Positions 27,363-35,867 of a DNA stretch of 64,000 nt are shown piece after piece. The notes beneath the pieces were generated by a model. The model had not been told where the DNA came from. It made no database searches and saw only the letters and a list, made by a program, of their open reading frames with translations. The position numbers and the translations under genes were made by a program. Origin of the DNA: Methylobacterium brachythecii (GTDB lineage Bacteria; Pseudomonadota; Alphaproteobacteria; Rhizobiales; Beijerinckiaceae); assembly GCF_014196345.1 (NCBI RefSeq), contig NZ_JACIDN010000006.1, positions 186,001 to 250,000 on the forward strand. The letters run 5' to 3'. Within the stretch, counting starts at the first letter, position 1. Each line of letters starts with the position of its first letter.

Positions 27363-27831
27363 TCACCGACTCGTAAGCCCGCAACCAGATGCGTGTGGCA
27401 GCGAGCTTGACGAGGTGAGGTAGTTGGAGGCGTGCTTCTCGTAGCGTGTGGCCACGGCTCTGAAGTGCTTGAGTTTGTTGAAGAAGCGGTCGACGAGGTT
27501 CCTGTGGCGGTACAGGAAGGGGCTGAAGGCCGGCTTGCTCACCCGCCGCGTGACGGGCTTGACGTTGGCCCAGGCGCCTCGATCGGCCAGAGCCCGGCGC
27601 AGAGCGTCGCTGTCGTAGGCTCGGTCGGCGATGAGCGTCTGGCCAGGCCCGAGGCCCAGCATGGGTGCGGCGCTGCGGCCGTCCTGCGCCTGACCTTCTG
27701 AGAGCGTGACGGCGATCGGCAGACCGTCGGCGTCAACGAGCGCGTGGATCTTGGTGGTCAGGCCGCCTCGCGAGCGCCCCATGCACTGGGCTCGAGCGTG
27801 GTCCCGAGCGGTGGCAGGCGTGGCGTGCGGA
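27363..27831 (-). CDS. IS5-family transposase, ORF B (frameshift product)
   Basis: This frame has the rest of the DDE transposase: GRSRGGLTTKIHALVDADGLP, then LIADRAYDSDALR with the second catalytic Asp, and a YRHRNLVDRFFNKLKHFRAVATRYEK segment containing the Y-x2-R-x3-(E/D)-x6-K signature region, here with Asp. It has no good start of its own and is probably made only by -1 frameshifting at the A5G5 run. The left coordinate is the stop. The right coordinate is my estimate of the shift point. Confidence 0.8.
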
Positions 27832-28183
27832 CCCCCTTTTTGACGTTGCCGCCGTGCTGATGAACCCGAACGGACGAGGAGTCGATCATCTCCAGGTCGC
27901 CGTCGTAGGCGGCGTCGCCGTCGTAGGCGGCCGAGACCGCCGCGAAGACGCGGCCCCAGACGCCGATCTTGGCCCAGCGCCGGAAGCGGTTGGCGTAGGT
28001 TGTTGGAGAGCCGTAGCGCTCCGGGATGTCGGCCCATGGAGAGCCTGTCTTCAGCCGCCAGTAGATGCCGTTCAGCACCCGCCGATCGTCCGCCCGAGGC
28101 ACCCCGCGCGGCTTGTTCGGCGACAACGGCTGAATAATCGACCACTCGAAGTCGCTCAGCTCGTAGCGGCGCGGCGTGCTCAT
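27758..28183 (-). CDS. IS5-family transposase, ORF A
   Basis: A 141-residue N-terminal part of the transposase. It carries the DUF4096-type domain (RYELSDFEWSIIQPLS, RRVLNGIYWRLKTGSPWADIPERYG) followed by the start of the DDE domain, with the first catalytic Asp in EMIDSSSVRVHQHGG. A run AAAAAGGGGG on the minus strand at 27841-27832 is a likely slippery site. A -1 shift there joins this frame to ORF B and would give the full-length enzyme. Without the shift the product ends in unrelated residues. Confidence 0.85.
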   Translation of the reverse strand: MSTPRRYELSDFEWSIIQPLSPNKPRGVPRADDRRVLNGIYWRLKTGSPWADIPERYGSPTTYANRFRRWAKIGVWGRVFAAVSAAYDGDAAYDGDLEMIDSSSVRVHQHGGNVKKGVRTPRLPPLGTTLEPSAWGAREAA

Positions 28184-28250
28184 CCCCGCTCCTCCAAGAG
28201 CCTTGAATCAGCACTCGATCCATGCCGCCATATATTTATCAGTTCGTAAC

Positions 28251-28254
28251 CTAG
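28251..28254. repeat. target-site duplication (right), CTAG
   Basis: This pairs with 27358-27361. It also supplies the TAG stop of the protease gene on the minus strand. Confidence 0.8.
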
Positions 28255-29120
28255 CACTTCTCCTTCGAAGGAGGCGGGAAGTGCTTTTCCAGCTCGGGCA
28301 GGATCACGGCCATGCGGGTCGCGATCATGACCCTCTCCTCTTTGAACTCGACGCTGATGCCGGCGAGCCGCTGCGTCGGCTCGTTCGTCCCGGCCGCGGT
28401 CTCCGGAGTGCTCGCCTTGCCGCAATCGATCATTGCCCCGCCGCTCATCCCGATCGGCTTTTTGGCGTTCTCGACGAAGCCGTCGACGTCCTTCCACTTG
28501 TCGCCGTACGGGATGAAGATGTGGTTCTCCCCGCCGTTGGGCAGGCCGCGAGCGACCTCCTCGTCGAGCCGGTAGGTGTTCGTGTAGCGCAGCATCTCCG
28601 GGTGGAGCTTCCTGGCCTTCCGCTCGGGCCAACTAACCTTGTTCATCGTGTTCGGGAAGCCGATGGCGGTGTAGAGGCGCCCCTGCTCGTAGGGGGCGTG
28701 CCGAGCCATGTCGGCGACCCCGATGTAGGTGCCGCCGAGCTTTTCGATCAGTGCCGGAGGCAGAGCGCAGAACGCGATGTCGTAGCGGTCGAGCTTCCGC
28801 AGGTAGTTGGGCGCGGCGCTGACGGCGAAGTCGGCGTCGATCAATTCCAGGTTTGCGCCGCCGCCAACGTAGAGGCTGGTGGGGCGGTTGCCAGAATTAT
28901 TGTCGATCACGTGCGCCGCGGTGATCATCACCTTCGTCCCGTGCACGTCCAGGAGCACCGCCGACCCGATGTGGACCGGATCGCTGCGGTCGTTCGCTCC
29001 GTAGATCGGCTGCACGGCCAACGCGAACTTGGCCGCCGCGCGTGAGGCGTGCTCCTCGTTCCGCTCGCGCATCAGGGTGTTGAGGTCGGCTTGGATCGCC
29101 GGGGGTGTGCTCGTGCTCAT
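28251..29120 (-). CDS. trypsin-like serine protease without signal peptide
   Basis: A 289-residue trypsin-fold protein. The catalytic triad is visible: H70 in MITAAHVID, D114 in DRYDIAFCAL and S226 in PIGMSGGAM. No signal peptide or membrane segment is present, so it should be cytosolic. Cytosolic trypsin-like proteases of this kind occur as effectors or sensors in phage-defence islands, which fits the neighbours, but no partner is certain. The start is ATG at 29120; the open frame runs 31 codons further upstream. The next gene upstream on the same strand ends 74 bp before this start. Confidence 0.82.
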   Translation of the reverse strand: MSTSTPPAIQADLNTLMRERNEEHASRAAAKFALAVQPIYGANDRSDPVHIGSAVLLDVHGTKVMITAAHVIDNNSGNRPTSLYVGGGANLELIDADFAVSAAPNYLRKLDRYDIAFCALPPALIEKLGGTYIGVADMARHAPYEQGRLYTAIGFPNTMNKVSWPERKARKLHPEMLRYTNTYRLDEEVARGLPNGGENHIFIPYGDKWKDVDGFVENAKKPIGMSGGAMIDCGKASTPETAAGTNEPTQRLAGISVEFKEERVMIATRMAVILPELEKHFPPPSKEKC

Positions 29121-29193
29121 CCCTGCCAGATAGGGATCCGACCGACCTCCTGCACGGGTCATGAGTTCGTGACCTAGGTCGCATCTCGGGACT

Positions 29194-30405
29194 TCAGGAT
29201 CCGAGTCCACCATGGACGGTCCAGGTCCGACGGGTCATCTCGTCGTAGCCGTCGACGGGAGAGGCCAATCCGTCAGGCGCCAGCACGTACCGGAAGCCGG
29301 CAGGGCCCGCATCGTCGGGACAGAAGATGGGCGGCAACGAAGGCAGAACGAACGGTGGCAGGCCATCCCAATGCCGGGCTTTCGTCCTCAGTATTCTTGA
29401 GATCTGCTCGAGCAGAGGCTCGGCGATCTCTTCGGCCAACATCAGAGGCGGCACGAGTTCCCCTCTCGGCCAGCGGCAGAACGTCGGATCCGAGCCCGTC
29501 AAAAGCCAACGGTCTCCGTATCGGAAGCGCAGGAACTCCTGACTCTCGTACTCCGAGAAGGGGCCGGGGCTGCCCAGCAGCCTGTCGAGGCAACCATAGA
29601 GGACGGGAGCATCGATCAGATTGAAGACGGCCCGGTAGTTGGCGATCGCGAGGCGTGCACCGACTGTCGTAGCGACTGGGGAGCCGCCGCCGGCCGGCGT
29701 CCCGCCGGAGCCGCCCGGACTGGTTGCGACCGCGGTTTCGACGATGTGGCCGAGACCGCCCCGAACGCCCGGCGCGGCACCGAGGCATACGGCATAGCCG
29801 TGGAAGATCTTGCCCGCGCCGGGCACCGTCACCGCTCCGACATGCGGGTCGACCTGGTTTCGATAGCCCCGGTCCGCGATCCCCTTCACATCGCCCGCCG
29901 TGACGCTTGAGGCGTTGGTTGCTTTCGCTTCGGCCAGCACGACGCCGTGTCCACCGGTCGCCGGCCCGTCGTAGATGAAGTCGCCGAGCCGCCCCGCGAG
30001 TCCGGGAAGCAGCTCGGACGAGAGATCCAGCCAGGCGTAACCCATCTTCGCCATGCAGAGGTCGGCGAAGCCTCCGCCGAGGCGCCCGGTCAGTCCGGTC
30101 CTCTCGAAGTCCGCGATCGCCTCGAAATCGGAAGAGAGATCGAAGGAAGAGCCGGCATCGTCGACCAGATTGCCGAGGAGGGCCGCAGAACTCGTCACGA
30201 GGGCTGCCGAGACCGCCGGTGCCACGCGGCGGATGGCGGCACATTTTGCCATGGAGGCGAACAGGGCCGACGGAACGAAGTCGATCGTGCTCGGAGGGGA
30301 GGGCGGCGCGTAGCCGGTGATCGGAGTACGGGATTTGCTGAGCCGGTCGTTCGTGGTCGGTATGGCCGAAACGGTCTTCTTCGACGTGGTCCAGGGCGGC
30401 GCCAT
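29194..30405 (-). CDS. unrecognised protein with a possible E-A-K nuclease-like motif
   Basis: A 403-residue protein of no family I recognise. The N-terminal 100 residues hold a hydrophobic, Ala/Ser-rich stretch (VAPAVSAALVTSSAALLGNLV) that could be one membrane helix or a buried helix. The middle contains DFIYDGPATG, then VVLAEAKATNASS, whose D-x(n)-E-x-K spacing recalls PD-(D/E)XK nucleases, but this is weak evidence. A Gly-rich loop (PGGSGGTPAGGGSP) follows. The start is ATG at 30405. It is upstream of and codirectional with the trypsin-like protease, so the two may form an operon, and it diverges from the DUF2235 gene. Confidence 0.65.
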   Translation of the reverse strand: MAPPWTTSKKTVSAIPTTNDRLSKSRTPITGYAPPSPPSTIDFVPSALFASMAKCAAIRRVAPAVSAALVTSSAALLGNLVDDAGSSFDLSSDFEAIADFERTGLTGRLGGGFADLCMAKMGYAWLDLSSELLPGLAGRLGDFIYDGPATGGHGVVLAEAKATNASSVTAGDVKGIADRGYRNQVDPHVGAVTVPGAGKIFHGYAVCLGAAPGVRGGLGHIVETAVATSPGGSGGTPAGGGSPVATTVGARLAIANYRAVFNLIDAPVLYGCLDRLLGSPGPFSEYESQEFLRFRYGDRWLLTGSDPTFCRWPRGELVPPLMLAEEIAEPLLEQISRILRTKARHWDGLPPFVLPSLPPIFCPDDAGPAGFRYVLAPDGLASPVDGYDEMTRRTWTVHGGLGS

Positions 30406-30571
30406 GGCAGCTCTCCCCGCTGGTCGGTCGGCGACATCGCCGATTCCAGACCTTGCGATGCTACCGCATTGCGTAGGGGAGGGATCAATCTCTTCGCGAA
30501 ACCACTGCACGAACGGGCGACACGCGGCATGATCGCGCGACGGCCATCCGTCGAATCATGCGGTGGGACCA

Positions 30572-31669
30572 ATGCCGAAGAACATCGTGGTTCTGATCGA
30601 CGGAACCGGTAACGACGTCGCCTCGGACGCAACCAACGTACTTCGGCTGGCGCGGATGCTGCCGGAGAGCGACCAGCAGAAGTTCGTCTACGATCCAGGT
30701 GTCGGCACCCAGGGTGCCCCTACGAGGGATCTCGTGGGGAGGCAGTTGTTCGTCACCACGGTCGACCTGGGCTTCGGCAGCGGGGTCTACGACAAGATTG
30801 CGACCGGCTATCGGGCGATCATCGACCGCTACGAGCCGGGGGACAGGCTCTACCTGTTCGGGTTCAGCCGAGGCGCATACGTCGCCCGGGCGCTCGCCGG
30901 CCTGATCGGCAAGATCGGGATTCTGGAGCGCGGACGCGACAACCTCGTCCCCTACGCGGTCAAACTCTACGCGGCGCCCACAAACATCGGCGTGTCGAAA
31001 ACCTTCACGAAAACCTTCTGCGACCGCTCGGCCGACATCCGGTTTCTCGGGCTCTGGGATACCGTGAAGTCGGTATTCAGCGTGGACCTGACGACGAAGC
31101 GGCTCACGAGCGTCTCGTTGCCTCGGACCTTCGTGAACAGGTCGGTCTCGGTCGTCCGCCATGCGGTTGCGATCGACGAGCGCCGTCGGTTCTTCAGACC
31201 GAACCTGTGGAGCGAAGCCCCGACGGTCGGAACCGCGACCGACGCGAAGCAGGTCTGGTTCGCCGGCGTCCACAGCGACGTCGGCGGCGGATACCCCATC
31301 CAGCACAATGCCCTCTCGTCGATTTCGCTTGGGTGGATGGTGCGGGAGGCGATCGAGCATGGCCTTCTGGTCGACGAGATCAGAAGGGCTCGCGTTCTGA
31401 AATCGGTGGCGGGACCAGTATCCAAACCACCCCACCTCGCAGCCATGAACGACTCCCTGGTCGGCCGATGGCGATACGCGGAATACTTTCCGAAGCAGGG
31501 CCGACCCGGACCGGACGGGGCGGGTCGGACCGGCTGGTACCTCCCGAAGGGCGAGCGCCGCTTCATCCACGAAGGTGCTTTGATCCATCGGAGCGTGATC
31601 GATCGGATGACGGGTGGCATCGGGTACGATCCTGGAAATCTGCCGGGAGCCTACGACGTCGTGGAGTGA
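30572..31669 (+). CDS. DUF2235 alpha/beta hydrolase
   Basis: A 365-residue protein of the DUF2235 type. It opens with NIVVLIDGTGNDV, has the family segment VYDPGVGTQG and the nucleophile elbow LFGFSRGAY (S99), and later VWFAGVHSDVGGGY and WMVREAIEHG. This fold includes the Tle1 phospholipases delivered by type VI secretion, but many DUF2235 proteins are uncharacterised. No VgrG or PAAR gene is nearby, so delivery is not supported. It lies upstream of the second Septu-like pair (160 bp). The start is ATG at 30572; GTG at 30563 is an alternative. Confidence 0.85.
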   Translation: MPKNIVVLIDGTGNDVASDATNVLRLARMLPESDQQKFVYDPGVGTQGAPTRDLVGRQLFVTTVDLGFGSGVYDKIATGYRAIIDRYEPGDRLYLFGFSRGAYVARALAGLIGKIGILERGRDNLVPYAVKLYAAPTNIGVSKTFTKTFCDRSADIRFLGLWDTVKSVFSVDLTTKRLTSVSLPRTFVNRSVSVVRHAVAIDERRRFFRPNLWSEAPTVGTATDAKQVWFAGVHSDVGGGYPIQHNALSSISLGWMVREAIEHGLLVDEIRRARVLKSVAGPVSKPPHLAAMNDSLVGRWRYAEYFPKQGRPGPDGAGRTGWYLPKGERRFIHEGALIHRSVIDRMTGGIGYDPGNLPGAYDVVE

Positions 31670-31828
31670 CGCGACCCGAGCCTTCGGCCGCTTGGCGGTC
31701 GTTGCGCGTCCCGGTAATGTCTCCCGGGATGCGGGCGGAGGCCTCGTCATGGTCCGTCCGGGTCCCGCGGCGATGCTTCCGCATCGCGAAGCTCGGCACG
31801 ATGCCTCACGCCGCGAGACCGAGGCCGA

Positions 31829-33133
31829 ATGTACATCCGCAGCCTCAAAGTGCGCGATCTCCGGGCGGTAGCCTCGGCCCGTCTCGAACTGCTTCATCCT
31901 GGCAGAGTCGACGGAAGGTCCGGCGCGGACGGGACGTTGCCGAGGCCACGCTTCGACAACGTCAATCTGATCCTCGGCGTGAACGGTGCCGGCAAGAGCA
32001 CCTTGCTCGACGGCATCGCCCTGGGCGTCCTCTCGCCCATCATCGCGCAGGCCGGCTTCCGCCCGCACTTCCTGATCCGCCGCGGCCCCCTGGAGAAGCA
32101 TGCGGATCGGGCAACGCTGGACATCGACATGGTGGTCCATCGCCAGGACGGACTGAAGAAGGGGTCCGAGGCACGTCGTCGGGTCGCAACCTCCGTCGAA
32201 CGCCGGGGCGATGTGGAGCGCATCGTCGGATACGACGACAGCCATCCGATCTGGGAGGGCATGTTCAGCGAGGAGTCGCCCGCATTTCTCATCGTCGGCT
32301 ACGGCGCGACGAGGCGTGTCGAGAGCTCGGCGAACGTCGATACGGCTGCGCGGAGCAGGGCGCGCCAGCTTCGCTACGAACGCGTCGCATCCCTCTTCGA
32401 GGAACAGTTCACCCTACGGCCCCTGACCAGCTGGCTGCCCGAATGGAGCAGCCGGAATCCAGGCCGGCACAAGCAGGTCGTCAACCTGATCAATCGACTG
32501 TCCGGCGAAGACGTGCGCTTCACCGGCGTTCTCGAACGTGGCGAGTACGTCTTCCGCACCAAGAGGACGGACGTCCCGTTCAGCGCCCTGTCCGACGGCT
32601 ACAAGGCCTTCATCGGCTGGGTAGGAGACCTTCTCTATCACGTGTGCATGGGCTGCCCGAAAGGCATGAAGCTCGTCGACAACAAGGGCGTCGTCCTCGT
32701 CGACGAGATCGACCTGCACATCCACCCGAAGTGGCAGAGGACCATCATCCCGACGCTCGCCCGGGCGCTGCCGAACATGCAGTTCGTCTTCACGTCCCAC
32801 AGCCCTCTCGTCGTCGGCACGCTGGAGCGGGCGAACATTCATCTCATCGAGACGAACAGGCTCGGACGTCCCGTGCTCCGGAGACCGGACGAGGAGATAT
32901 ACGGCCTCTCCGCCGATCAGATCCTGCGGTCGGACGTCTTCGGCCTCGAGTCGACGCGGGACCCCTCTTTCAAGGCCCATCTCGATGCGTTGTCGGGCGA
33001 AGCCGCGATCGGAGACCGCGAGGCCGCCATGACCTTCATGCGGCAGGTCGCCCAGGGGCAGGGCGCCGCGCTCCCGGAGGAGCCCTCCGAGCCACCCGAA
33101 TGGGTAAGGCGCCTCGCCGCCAGGAGCACCTGA
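31829..33133 (+). CDS. ptuA: Septu PtuA-like ATPase (second system)
   Basis: A 434-residue ABC/SMC-type ATPase. It starts MYIRSLKVRDLRAV, the usual opening of RecF-like ATPases, and has Walker A GVNGAGKST (50-58), a PFSALSDGYKAFIGW region in place of the signature motif, Walker B VVLVDEIDLHIHPKW (about 288) and FTSHSP as H-loop. The following gene is an HNH nuclease, the arrangement that defines Septu. The ATPase probably senses infection and restrains the nuclease. The protein is compact, with no extra N-terminal domain, unlike the fusion at 18119. Confidence 0.86.
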   Translation: MYIRSLKVRDLRAVASARLELLHPGRVDGRSGADGTLPRPRFDNVNLILGVNGAGKSTLLDGIALGVLSPIIAQAGFRPHFLIRRGPLEKHADRATLDIDMVVHRQDGLKKGSEARRRVATSVERRGDVERIVGYDDSHPIWEGMFSEESPAFLIVGYGATRRVESSANVDTAARSRARQLRYERVASLFEEQFTLRPLTSWLPEWSSRNPGRHKQVVNLINRLSGEDVRFTGVLERGEYVFRTKRTDVPFSALSDGYKAFIGWVGDLLYHVCMGCPKGMKLVDNKGVVLVDEIDLHIHPKWQRTIIPTLARALPNMQFVFTSHSPLVVGTLERANIHLIETNRLGRPVLRRPDEEIYGLSADQILRSDVFGLESTRDPSFKAHLDALSGEAAIGDREAAMTFMRQVAQGQGAALPEEPSEPPEWVRRLAARST

Positions 33134-33147
33134 GGGCACGCCGCGAG

Positions 33148-34047
33148 ATGATCCGCTACGAAACGGCCGAAGCCGAGGAGGTCGGAAGGCGTGTCGACGC
33201 GCTCGTGCCGAACTGGCGCGCCCGCGCAGCAAAGGCCACGCAACAGATGGCCGCTCAGCAGAAGTTCTCGGGGGACGGCCCTTCCTGGAGCGATGTGAAG
33301 CCGGTCTACATGCGTTTCCAGCACAACAAGTGCATCTTCTGCGAACGCCCCCTTGCCGGCGAGGTCGCCGGGAAGGTCGAGCAGGATGTCGAGCATTTCC
33401 GTCCGAAGAACGCGTTGAAGCCCTGGCCGCCCAAACAGCCGAAGGGGCAGCCCGCCCCCTACGTGTTCGGGACCGGCGCTGCGGGTGCCGGCTACTACTG
33501 GCTCGCCTACGAGCTCACGAACTATGCCGCATCCTGCAAGCCCTGCAATTCGACCAGAAAGGCGAACTACTTTCCGATCGCATCGGGCAACCGCGGTGGC
33601 GCTGGCCAGGACGTCGCCGCCCTCAACGCCGGAGAGCAGCCGTTTCTCCCATATCCTCTCGGCACGGTCGACGTGGATCCTGAGACGCTGATCGCGTTCG
33701 ACGGCATCGTCGCCAAGCCCATCGCGGCCGACGGACCCGACCACCGCCGCGCGCTCGTCACGATCGACTTCTTCGGCCTCAATACGCGTGAGGAGCTCTG
33801 GGCCGACAGGTTCAGAACGATCAGCGACCTATGGACCAAGCTGGAACTGATCGAGACCTCATCGGATGCGCGGCGGGTCGAGACCGCGACGCGCGGCGTC
33901 GAAGACGTTCTGTCGGACGCCGCCCCTCAGGCGTCGTGCGCGCGGTCGTTCTACCGCCTCTACAAATCGGACCCGATTGCCGCCTACGATACGTATCTCG
34001 TCGCAGAGCGCTTCTGGCGGTCGAAGCTCCGTCCCGCCGAATCCTGA
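33148..34047 (+). CDS. ptuB: Septu PtuB-like HNH endonuclease (second system)
   Basis: A 299-residue HNH protein with KCIFCERP (C62, C65), DVEHFRPKN (H83), YYWLAYELTNYAASCKPCN (C130, C133, Asn134) and FFGLNTREELW. The catalytic and zinc residues are intact. The start is ATG at 33148, 14 bp after the ATPase stop. The open frame extends far upstream antiparallel to real genes, but that part is an Arg/Pro-rich shadow of the ATPase gene. It probably cuts DNA when the ATPase is triggered. Confidence 0.86.
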   Translation: MIRYETAEAEEVGRRVDALVPNWRARAAKATQQMAAQQKFSGDGPSWSDVKPVYMRFQHNKCIFCERPLAGEVAGKVEQDVEHFRPKNALKPWPPKQPKGQPAPYVFGTGAAGAGYYWLAYELTNYAASCKPCNSTRKANYFPIASGNRGGAGQDVAALNAGEQPFLPYPLGTVDVDPETLIAFDGIVAKPIAADGPDHRRALVTIDFFGLNTREELWADRFRTISDLWTKLELIETSSDARRVETATRGVEDVLSDAAPQASCARSFYRLYKSDPIAAYDTYLVAERFWRSKLRPAES

Positions 34048-34108
34048 AACGACGACCCATGGTGCGGATGGCCCGACGCTCGTCGCGCTCCGAAGCGGGC
34101 AGCACCGT

Positions 34109-34522
34109 TCACCTGCGCTCCGATGGGCACGGCCACTCCGCGCTGAAGGCCTCGTAGGCGACTCCTGCGGCGGACAGGGGACGTGTCTCCGGCCTGGCCT
34201 CGATGAACTTCACGACGACGCCGATCGCAGCGTCGTAGGTCGATCCCGCCGGCTCGCAGAATTGCATCACCCGCTTGTACGTCTCCATCGAGCCCGTCAC
34301 GTGAAAGGCCTGCAGGCGTGCGCCGTCGACGATGCCTCGAAGGTAGGAGGGGCAGAGCCACTGGCCGATCCGATCCCAATCTGCCGAGGTGCGGTCGTGG
34401 CAAATGTCGTACAGACGGCCGGCCGTGAGGCCCTCCGCGCGGACGGATCCGAGGCTTCCACTGCTCGCAACGAGAATGGCCGCGGCCGCCGCAATCCAGC
34501 GGGTGTCGAATTTGCCGTTCAA
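34109..34522 (-). CDS. Rap1a/Tai-family periplasmic immunity protein
   Basis: A 137-residue secreted protein. A signal peptide (WIAAAAAILVASSGSLGS, cleaved near VRAEG) is followed by a compact helical domain with the pattern of Rap1a/Tai4 immunity proteins: LTAGRLYDIC, then LCPSYLRGIVDGARL, then FCEPAGSTYDAAIGVVVKFI, with four cysteines that could form two disulfides. Such proteins sit in the periplasm and block peptidoglycan amidase effectors. The obvious candidate target in this window is the amidase/lysozyme at 23950-25389, but the genes are 9 kb apart, so the link is speculative. It is convergent with the second Septu-like pair. Confidence 0.78.
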   Translation of the reverse strand: MNGKFDTRWIAAAAAILVASSGSLGSVRAEGLTAGRLYDICHDRTSADWDRIGQWLCPSYLRGIVDGARLQAFHVTGSMETYKRVMQFCEPAGSTYDAAIGVVVKFIEARPETRPLSAAGVAYEAFSAEWPCPSERR

Positions 34523-34734
34523 TCCGTCCTCCGTCCGTCCATCCCACTCCTTACATGAAGGAGCGGCGAGACCGGCCTAAGGAATGGGACGATACGACTT
34601 CGAAGGCATCGGCCCGCGCGCGAACGTTGCTTCGTGAAGGAGCCGGATTGACGGCAGTGGCGTTTCGCGGTCCCTTCGATGAAGGCATAAATGTCTTCGA
34701 CGGCCCAACCCAGGCGCCGCCCGGCAGGTGTGGA

Positions 34735-35040
34735 ATGGGCGAGGACCTGGATCGTCTTCGGTTACGGATCGACGACGAAGCGGCTGTCGCGATGCAGGTT
34801 CGCGCAGCCAGGTCGCTTCTGTCCTGGTCCCAGGCGGATCTCGCGGCACGGGCCGGTGTGGCCACCCGAAGCGTCGCGGACCTGGAAACGCAGACCACGC
34901 GTCCGCGGCGCGAAACGCTGACGAAGCTCAAATCCGTGCTGATCGACGCGGGCATCCGCTTCATACGCAGCGATGGTGTCCTAGGCGTCACGATCACCGA
35001 GATCGCCGCGGGGCGGACCGACTGTTCGAAATCCGTCTAA
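34735..35040 (+). CDS. XRE-family helix-turn-helix regulator
   Basis: A 101-residue DNA-binding protein with a Cro/C1-type domain (VRAARSLLSWSQADLAARAGVATRSVADLETQTTRPRRETLTKLKSVL) and a short C-terminal extension. The start is taken at ATG 34735 since the frame upstream (to 34555) looks unstructured, but a longer form is possible. It diverges from the immunity gene and may regulate it or itself. It is unrelated in detail to the XRE protein at 27119. Confidence 0.78.
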   Translation: MGEDLDRLRLRIDDEAAVAMQVRAARSLLSWSQADLAARAGVATRSVADLETQTTRPRRETLTKLKSVLIDAGIRFIRSDGVLGVTITEIAAGRTDCSKSV

Positions 35041-35472
35041 ATCACGCCGAAGACCAGCTTCGGTCGCCACGGTTGCAGTCGTGGAAAAGGTTCGCTCGGT
35101 CGAAATGCCGGCATCCAGCCGATGCGAATTCGCGCTTCTTGGCGAAGTTGGGGAAAACCTCGCAACACAATTGACTATCTGCATCAAAAACGCATTTCTG
35201 TTCATATTCGAAGGTCGAGCCTGACCGCGACGTGCGAAAGGCGACGCTTCGACAACACTCCTCGCCCGCCCACCTTGCATCGCCGGGCGTGGAGAGCCGG
35301 TCACGGAAGTCATCGGTTCGTCCGGCCCAGCGCCGGACCCCACGCGCGTCTCGGCGGCTAATCCCCGGCGACGCGTCGCAGCCCCGAATCTCAGAACCTT
35401 GATTGCCGCCGTCGTAACGGCGGCTCGGGAGTGCGTGCGATGCTACGATCGAATGCCAGGCTCGGCACGTCG
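35041..35472. other. 432-bp intergenic region
   Basis: No gene is supported. It separates the XRE regulator from the three-gene FtsH-like operon and probably holds that operon's promoter, but I see no clear -35/-10 pair. Confidence 0.4.
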
Positions 35473-35862
35473 ATGCCGAAGCGACACTCTCCTCGCGAAT
35501 GCCGGGCGATCCGACTTCGATCGGAGCGAAGACATCTCGCGCATCATCTCGAGGTGGTACTGGCGGCGCGACGGGACGTCGAGCGGTTCAGCTTTCGTGG
35601 GCTCGGCCACCTCGGAGCCTACGCCGCACTCGAGCCGGAAGGCCTCGCCCACGCGACCGTCGTCGGCGCCTCGGGCACGGTGACGATCCTCGCGGCGACG
35701 CGGCGGGTGCTCAAGATCGCCTCGCTGCGCTCCCGGCTTTTCGCTCTGCGTCGCCTCGCCGAGGCCTGTGGCCAGCGGGTCGTGATCGCCACACCGCAAG
35801 GTCTGCGAAACGAGATCGGACGGCGCCGGATCGGCGGCCGTCCGACATCGGCCGCGAGGTAG
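35473..35862 (+). CDS. small basic protein, first gene of the FtsH-like operon
   Basis: A 129-residue basic protein I do not recognise. Its core is FRGLGHLGAYAALEPEG, then a helix and SLRSRLFALRRLAEACGQRVVIATPQGLRNEIGRRR. The last part faintly recalls TnsA-like or nuclease-associated segments, but no catalytic motif is seen. It ends 5 bp before the next gene, in the same direction, so it is almost surely cotranscribed with the two genes after it. The start is ATG at 35473; an earlier in-frame ATG at 35431 is possible. Confidence 0.6.
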   Translation: MPKRHSPRECRAIRLRSERRHLAHHLEVVLAARRDVERFSFRGLGHLGAYAALEPEGLAHATVVGASGTVTILAATRRVLKIASLRSRLFALRRLAEACGQRVVIATPQGLRNEIGRRRIGGRPTSAAR

Positions 35863-35867
35863 CGGCC

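Larger units (their letters stand above)
27362..28250 (-). mobile_element. IS5-family insertion sequence (IS427-like), 889 bp
   Basis: The element has imperfect terminal inverted repeats: the left end begins GTCACCGACTCGTAA and the right end, read inward, begins GTTACGAACTGATAA, with 10 of 15 positions matching. It is flanked by CTAG duplications. It encodes one transposase in two overlapping frames, as IS427-group elements do. It sits exactly between two convergent genes whose stop codons shared the palindromic CTAG before insertion. The transposase stop lies inside the left inverted repeat. Confidence 0.88.

Noticed and set aside
31207..33147. Extension of the second HNH gene's frame upstream to 31207
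   Set aside because: It overlaps the ATPase gene and is Arg/Pro-rich; the HNH protein properly begins near 33148.
23950..34522. Type VI secretion locus
   Set aside because: A hydrolase, a DUF2235 protein and an immunity-like protein are present, but no VgrG, PAAR, Hcp or Tss genes were found.
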